A DNA stretch of 64,000 nucleotides from Microbacterium lacus (GTDB lineage: Bacteria > Actinomycetota > Actinomycetes > Actinomycetales > Microbacteriaceae), in assembly GCF_002812805.1 (NCBI RefSeq), contig NZ_NMUM01000030.1, positions 124,001-188,000 on the forward strand, written 5' to 3'. This document shows, one piece after another, positions 60,728-64,000 of the stretch. Below the pieces are notes generated by a model. The model did no database searches. It worked only from the letters and a program-made list of their open reading frames with translations, and was not told where the DNA came from. Position 1 is the first letter of the stretch. The number at the start of each line of letters is the position of its first letter. A program made the position numbers and the translations under genes.

Positions 60728-61564
60728 ATGGGCTATCTGAAGGAGGTCGTCGGGGCGCGCGAGCTGCTAGCGAACCTGGCGCTCCGGGAGATCCGAGGCA
60801 AGTACAAGCGGACAGTGCTCGGACAGCTCTGGTCCTTGGCAAATCCCTTGGCCCTGATGCTTATCTACACAGTGGTGTTCTCGCTGATCTTGCGCGTTCA
60901 GCCAGGTCCCGGCGATCCGAGCGGCCTGAACATATTTGCGCTTTGGCTCCTCGCCGGCTTGCTGCCCTGGCTCTTCTTCGCGAATTCTGTGAGTCTCGCC
61001 ATGGGCTCGCTCGTAGATAATCAGAACCTCATCCAGAAGGTGTATTTCCCGCGGATCGTGCTGCCCCTTTCGGTCATCGCTTCGATCGCCTACACCTGGT
61101 GCCTCGAGATGTTGGTTCTCATCATTGCGCTTTCCATCGCGGGGGCCGTGGTGTGGCCCTGGTTGCCGTTGGTCGTCGTGGCCATGGTCTTGCTCGCGCT
61201 CTTCGCTGCTGGTTTTGCCCTCATGCTCTCAGTCGCGAACGTCTATTTCCGAGACACCCAGTATCTGATGGGCTTGCTGTTCCAGCTGTGGTTCTACGCA
61301 ACGCCGATCATCTACCCACTTTCGTATGTCGCCGATCTGTCGGTCAACACCGGCGGAATCGCAGGCACCAACATCACGCCGCTGGACCTGTTCCGTCTGA
61401 ACCCCATGGAAGGATTCGTGGACATATTCAGAACGATGCTCTACGACAACAGAGCTCCCGAGCCGATCTCGTTCCTCATTTGCGCAGCTTGGGCGGCGGC
61501 GGCTCTGACCATCGGCCTGTTTGTTTTTCAGCGCAGGGATGCACGCTTGGCGGAGCTGCTGTGA
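60728..61564 (+). CDS. ABC-2 polysaccharide exporter, permease (second system)
   Basis: A 278-aa permease with six helices. The entry region LANLALREIRGKYKRTVLGQLWSLANPLALMLIYTVVF is typical of Wzm/RfbD-type exporters; LFRLNPMEGFVDIFRTMLY near the C-terminus agrees. GGAG lies before the ATG at 60728, and TAGATT at 60686-60691 may be its own -10 box after the 129-nt gap from rmlC. Overlaps the ATPase gene by one base. It is more similar in context to rhamnan/dTDP-sugar polymer export than the first exporter. Confidence 0.9.
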   Translation: MGYLKEVVGARELLANLALREIRGKYKRTVLGQLWSLANPLALMLIYTVVFSLILRVQPGPGDPSGLNIFALWLLAGLLPWLFFANSVSLAMGSLVDNQNLIQKVYFPRIVLPLSVIASIAYTWCLEMLVLIIALSIAGAVVWPWLPLVVVAMVLLALFAAGFALMLSVANVYFRDTQYLMGLLFQLWFYATPIIYPLSYVADLSVNTGGIAGTNITPLDLFRLNPMEGFVDIFRTMLYDNRAPEPISFLICAAWAAAALTIGLFVFQRRDARLAELL

Positions 61565-62301
61565 TGAAGGGGCAAGTGGACGTCGTCGATGTCGGGAAAA
61601 AGTTCCGGCTCTACAAAGAGCGGAACCAGAGTCTCAAGTCGGCCGTTATGCGTCGGCGGATGTCCGTGCACGAGGACTTCTGGGCGGTCCGCGACGTGAG
61701 CTTCACCGTCCCGGCAGGATCGACGTATGGCCTTATCGGAGGCAACGGGTCCGGCAAGTCGACCCTTCTGAAGTGCCTCGCGAAGATCTTCACTCCGAAC
61801 GAGGGCGAGATTCGTGCCGAGGGCAAGGTCGCGGCCCTTCTCGAGGTGGGGTCGGGGTTCCACCCAGAACTGACTGGTCGGGAGAACATTTTCCTGAACG
61901 GCTCGATCCTCGGGATGAGCCGAAAGCAAATCCTCGCGCGGCTCGACGAGATTATCGATTTCTCGGGCGTCGAGGCCTTCATCGACCAGCCCGTCAAGAA
62001 CTACTCCTCCGGAATGTACGTGCGCCTCGGCTTCGCCGTAGCTATCAACGTTGAGCCTGACATCCTTGTCGTCGACGAGGTCCTCGCGGTCGGCGACGCC
62101 GAGTTCCAGGAGAAGTGTGCACTCAAGTTCTCGGACTTCCGGCGCGAGGGGCGGACCGTGATCTTGGTCAGCCACGCTATGGATGCTGTACGGACCATGT
62201 GCGACGAGGTCGCGTGGCTACGAGACGGCCACCTCGTCACCACAGGTCGTCCGGACTCCGTGATAGATGAATATCTCGCTTCGCTTCATGGCGATGCATA
62301 A
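61564..62301 (+). CDS. ABC-2 polysaccharide exporter, ATP-binding subunit (second system)
   Basis: A 245-aa ATPase: Walker A LIGGNGSGKSTLLKCLAKIF, signature YSSGMYVRLGFAV, Walker B ILVVDEVLAVGD, VSHAMD switch region. Like the first ATPase it lacks a carbohydrate-binding domain. It pairs with the permease it overlaps. Two exporters of the same type so close together suggest two exported polymers. Confidence 0.93.
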   Translation: MKGQVDVVDVGKKFRLYKERNQSLKSAVMRRRMSVHEDFWAVRDVSFTVPAGSTYGLIGGNGSGKSTLLKCLAKIFTPNEGEIRAEGKVAALLEVGSGFHPELTGRENIFLNGSILGMSRKQILARLDEIIDFSGVEAFIDQPVKNYSSGMYVRLGFAVAINVEPDILVVDEVLAVGDAEFQEKCALKFSDFRREGRTVILVSHAMDAVRTMCDEVAWLRDGHLVTTGRPDSVIDEYLASLHGDA

Positions 62302-62316
62302 CGAGCGGAGGGTTGG

Positions 62317-63564
62317 ATGACCGCCGCAGGCCCCACCGACCTACCCTCACCGCGACGGTCATGGCGTAGTTTTCCCGACCATTCTCTCGGGCGTGCGCTG
62401 GACGGGCACCGGAATTCCCTGGGGCTGTTACGTCTTGCCCTAGCGACGCTCGTCATCTTCGACCATGCCTTCCCTCTGGGGGGATTTGGCGAAGACCCGT
62501 TCTGGCAGTACACCCGGGGGCAAACGTCACTCGGTGGGATCGCCGTCGGCGGGTTCTTCGTCATCAGCGGGTACCTCATCGTGAAGAGCGGCGCCAGCGC
62601 AGACATCATTCAATTTCTGTGGCGGCGCGTCATCCGAATTTTCCCAGCCTTTTGGGGCGTCTTGGCGTTCGGGGCGTTCGTCGTCGGTCCATTGGCGTGG
62701 CTCCGCCGCGGGTCAGAACTCTCCGACTACTTTGTCTGGACATCTAACGGCCCGTTCGCGTACATCACCGCGAACTGGACGCTAACGATCAACAACTACG
62801 GCATCCTCGATGTCTTCTCCGGAACGCCCTACGGCCAGCAGCTGGGCGGTGCGAGTGTGCTCAACGGCTCCTTGTGGACGTTGGCATACGAGTGGGGCTG
62901 CTACATGCTCGTCGCGGTGCTGGCGATAGCGGGAGTGTTGTCTCGAGCTCGCATCATCGTTCCAGTCTTGACGGGCCTGGTGCTCGTCGCGCAGGCGATC
63001 TCACTCGCTGCGCCCGGAAGTATCGCGCAGGTACTTCCCCTCCTCGGAGACCCACAGGTACTTTTCCTCGCCTTGGCATTCCTCGTCGGATCAACATTCG
63101 GGATCTACTCGGACACAGTGGCCTTCGATGACAGGATCGGTATCGGCGCGATAGCAGTGTTCATCGCAACAGCTCTGACCGGCGGGTTCTTGACCTTGGG
63201 TATCGTCGCCGGCGGCTACGCGGTCCTTTACCTCGCAGCTCGCCTGCCACGGAGCGTGCAGTGGATCGGCGCTCGGAACGACTATTCGTACGGTGTCTAC
63301 GTTTACGGCTTCCTCGTGCAGCAAAGCCTCGCGGCTGCGGGAGCGAATCAATGGGGATACGTGCCCTATGTGTCACTGACGATCGTCATAACCTTCGGGC
63401 TAGCATGGCTCAGCTGGCATTGCCTTGAGAAGCATGCGCTTGCGCTCAAGTCATGGGGTCCCGGAAAGGGCTTGCCGTGGCTATTGCGCCGCGGTAGCTC
63501 ATCATGGGGCGGCACCCCGCACAAACTCTCCGAAAAAGACTCGACCGACGGGGCGGCTAGATGA
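62317..63564 (+). CDS. Acyltransferase 3 family membrane protein (OafA type)
   Basis: A 415-aa multi-pass protein (about 10 helices) that probably O-acetylates the polysaccharide. It opens with LGLLRLALATLVIFDHAFPLGGFG, where the conserved His of acyltransferase-3 proteins lies in IFDHAFP. FFVISGYLIVKSG and the later SYGVYVYGFLVQQSL are also family features. GGAG lies before the ATG. It overlaps the following glycosyltransferase gene by 4 nt, so it may decorate that enzyme's product. Confidence 0.88.
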   Translation: MTAAGPTDLPSPRRSWRSFPDHSLGRALDGHRNSLGLLRLALATLVIFDHAFPLGGFGEDPFWQYTRGQTSLGGIAVGGFFVISGYLIVKSGASADIIQFLWRRVIRIFPAFWGVLAFGAFVVGPLAWLRRGSELSDYFVWTSNGPFAYITANWTLTINNYGILDVFSGTPYGQQLGGASVLNGSLWTLAYEWGCYMLVAVLAIAGVLSRARIIVPVLTGLVLVAQAISLAAPGSIAQVLPLLGDPQVLFLALAFLVGSTFGIYSDTVAFDDRIGIGAIAVFIATALTGGFLTLGIVAGGYAVLYLAARLPRSVQWIGARNDYSYGVYVYGFLVQQSLAAAGANQWGYVPYVSLTIVITFGLAWLSWHCLEKHALALKSWGPGKGLPWLLRRGSSSWGGTPHKLSEKDSTDGAAR

Positions 63565-64000
63565 CTCGCTTGGCCATCCAATCAGTGCTCTTCGGCAATG
63601 ACCCGGGCGCCATTCTTCGCGCCGCGGAGGCCGCGGGAAACTCGGCACAGCGGGCGATGGCGGCAGGACTGATCGGTGATTGGGAGTATCGACTCGGCGA
63701 CTGCTCGCCGAGGCCGCTGTTCTCGGAATCGTCCGCAGACCTTTGGCGGACAGCAGTCGAGGGCTTCGGCGGCGAAGCTGCCTACACGTACTTCGACGAG
63801 AACCTCGGCTCAGCGGCTGGTCATAACCGTGTTGCCGGCGAATCGCGCAGCGACTTCATCATCGTGATGAACCCCGATATCCGGATGAGCCCGGACACGA
63901 TTTCCTCGCTCCTGCGCGCAATGCATCCCGACGTCGGCATTGTCGAAGCAAGACAGCTCCCCCTCGACCATCCGAAAGAATACGAGCAGTACACAGGCGA
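63561..64000 (+). CDS. GT2-type glycosyltransferase, 3' end outside window
   Basis: Partial gene. The ATG at 63561 overlaps the acyltransferase stop (ATGA) and 146 codons run to the window end. MTRLAIQSVLFGNDPGAILRA begins the fold; NLGSAAGHNRVAGESRSDFIIVMNPDIRMSPDTI contains the NLGxAAGHN and NPD patterns of rhamnosyl-type GT2 enzymes of capsule loci. It is the last visible gene of the exporter-linked group. Confidence 0.82.
   Translation, partial: MTRLAIQSVLFGNDPGAILRAAEAAGNSAQRAMAAGLIGDWEYRLGDCSPRPLFSESSADLWRTAVEGFGGEAAYTYFDENLGSAAGHNRVAGESRSDFIIVMNPDIRMSPDTISSLLRAMHPDVGIVEARQLPLDHPKEYEQYTG

Overview
The window is one continuous piece of a high-G+C actinobacterial chromosome. Gene order points to Microbacteriaceae, most likely Microbacterium or a close relative. 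The evidence is the block mtrA-mtrB-lpqB-comF-hpf next to secA, the block DUF3499-zincin-DUF5719-glycosyltransferase-whiB-manA, bifunctional-type RmlC sequence, and many ATG/GTG starts placed 6-7 nt after a TANNNT hexamer (leaderless transcription). I see no phage, insertion sequence, CRISPR array, tRNA or rRNA. No stretch over 300 nt lacks a gene; the longest gap is 5816-6099, between secA and a Stealth-family gene.

Region 1 (1-12.4 kb): the end of a DHA2-type drug exporter, a small conserved protein, an alanine-type aminotransferase, secA, a Stealth phosphotransferase, a metallophosphoesterase, a divergent DUF2071/PadR pair, a coiled-coil protein with a glycine-rich tail, and hpf. Region 2 (12.5-29 kb): the envelope-stress operon mtrA-mtrB-lpqB-comF on the minus strand. 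Opposite it runs a plus-strand operon for a membrane protein, DUF4129, DUF4350, MoxR and DUF58. SpoIIM and RDD genes that usually keep company with that set follow, but are separated from it by an aqpZ-katG-furA oxidative-stress module. Region 3 (29-37.6 kb): a DUF222/HNH protein with a LexA-like box over its start, then the conserved actinobacterial set DUF3499, zincin, DUF5719, large glycosyltransferase, whiB and manA.

Region 4 (37.8-64 kb) is a cell-envelope polysaccharide locus. It holds two tandem O-antigen-ligase/polymerase-like proteins, a galactofuran pathway (glf, glfT1, glfT2), two separate ABC-2 polysaccharide exporters, a GtrA flippase with GT2 partners, two large GT-C-like membrane proteins, dTDP-sugar genes (rmlA, rmlB, an rmlC without its usual rmlD partner, and extra epimerases), an acyltransferase, and a glycosyltransferase cut by the window end. 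Several secreted proteins and lipoproteins are interspersed, visibly less G+C-rich than their neighbours. Together the genes would make sugar nucleotides, assemble a galactofuranose-containing glycan on a lipid carrier inside the cell, export it by ABC transport, and modify or attach it outside.

The most interesting non-coding signals are about fifteen leaderless promoters, including a pair of overlapping divergent -10 boxes in a 17-bp gap. Others are a Fur operator covering the furA -35 box, a LexA-like operator over the HNH start, nested palindromes upstream of whiB, and a 21-bp-period repeat array before secA's end. No wholly new defence or mobile system is evident; the best candidates for novelty are the glycan locus and the repeat elements.
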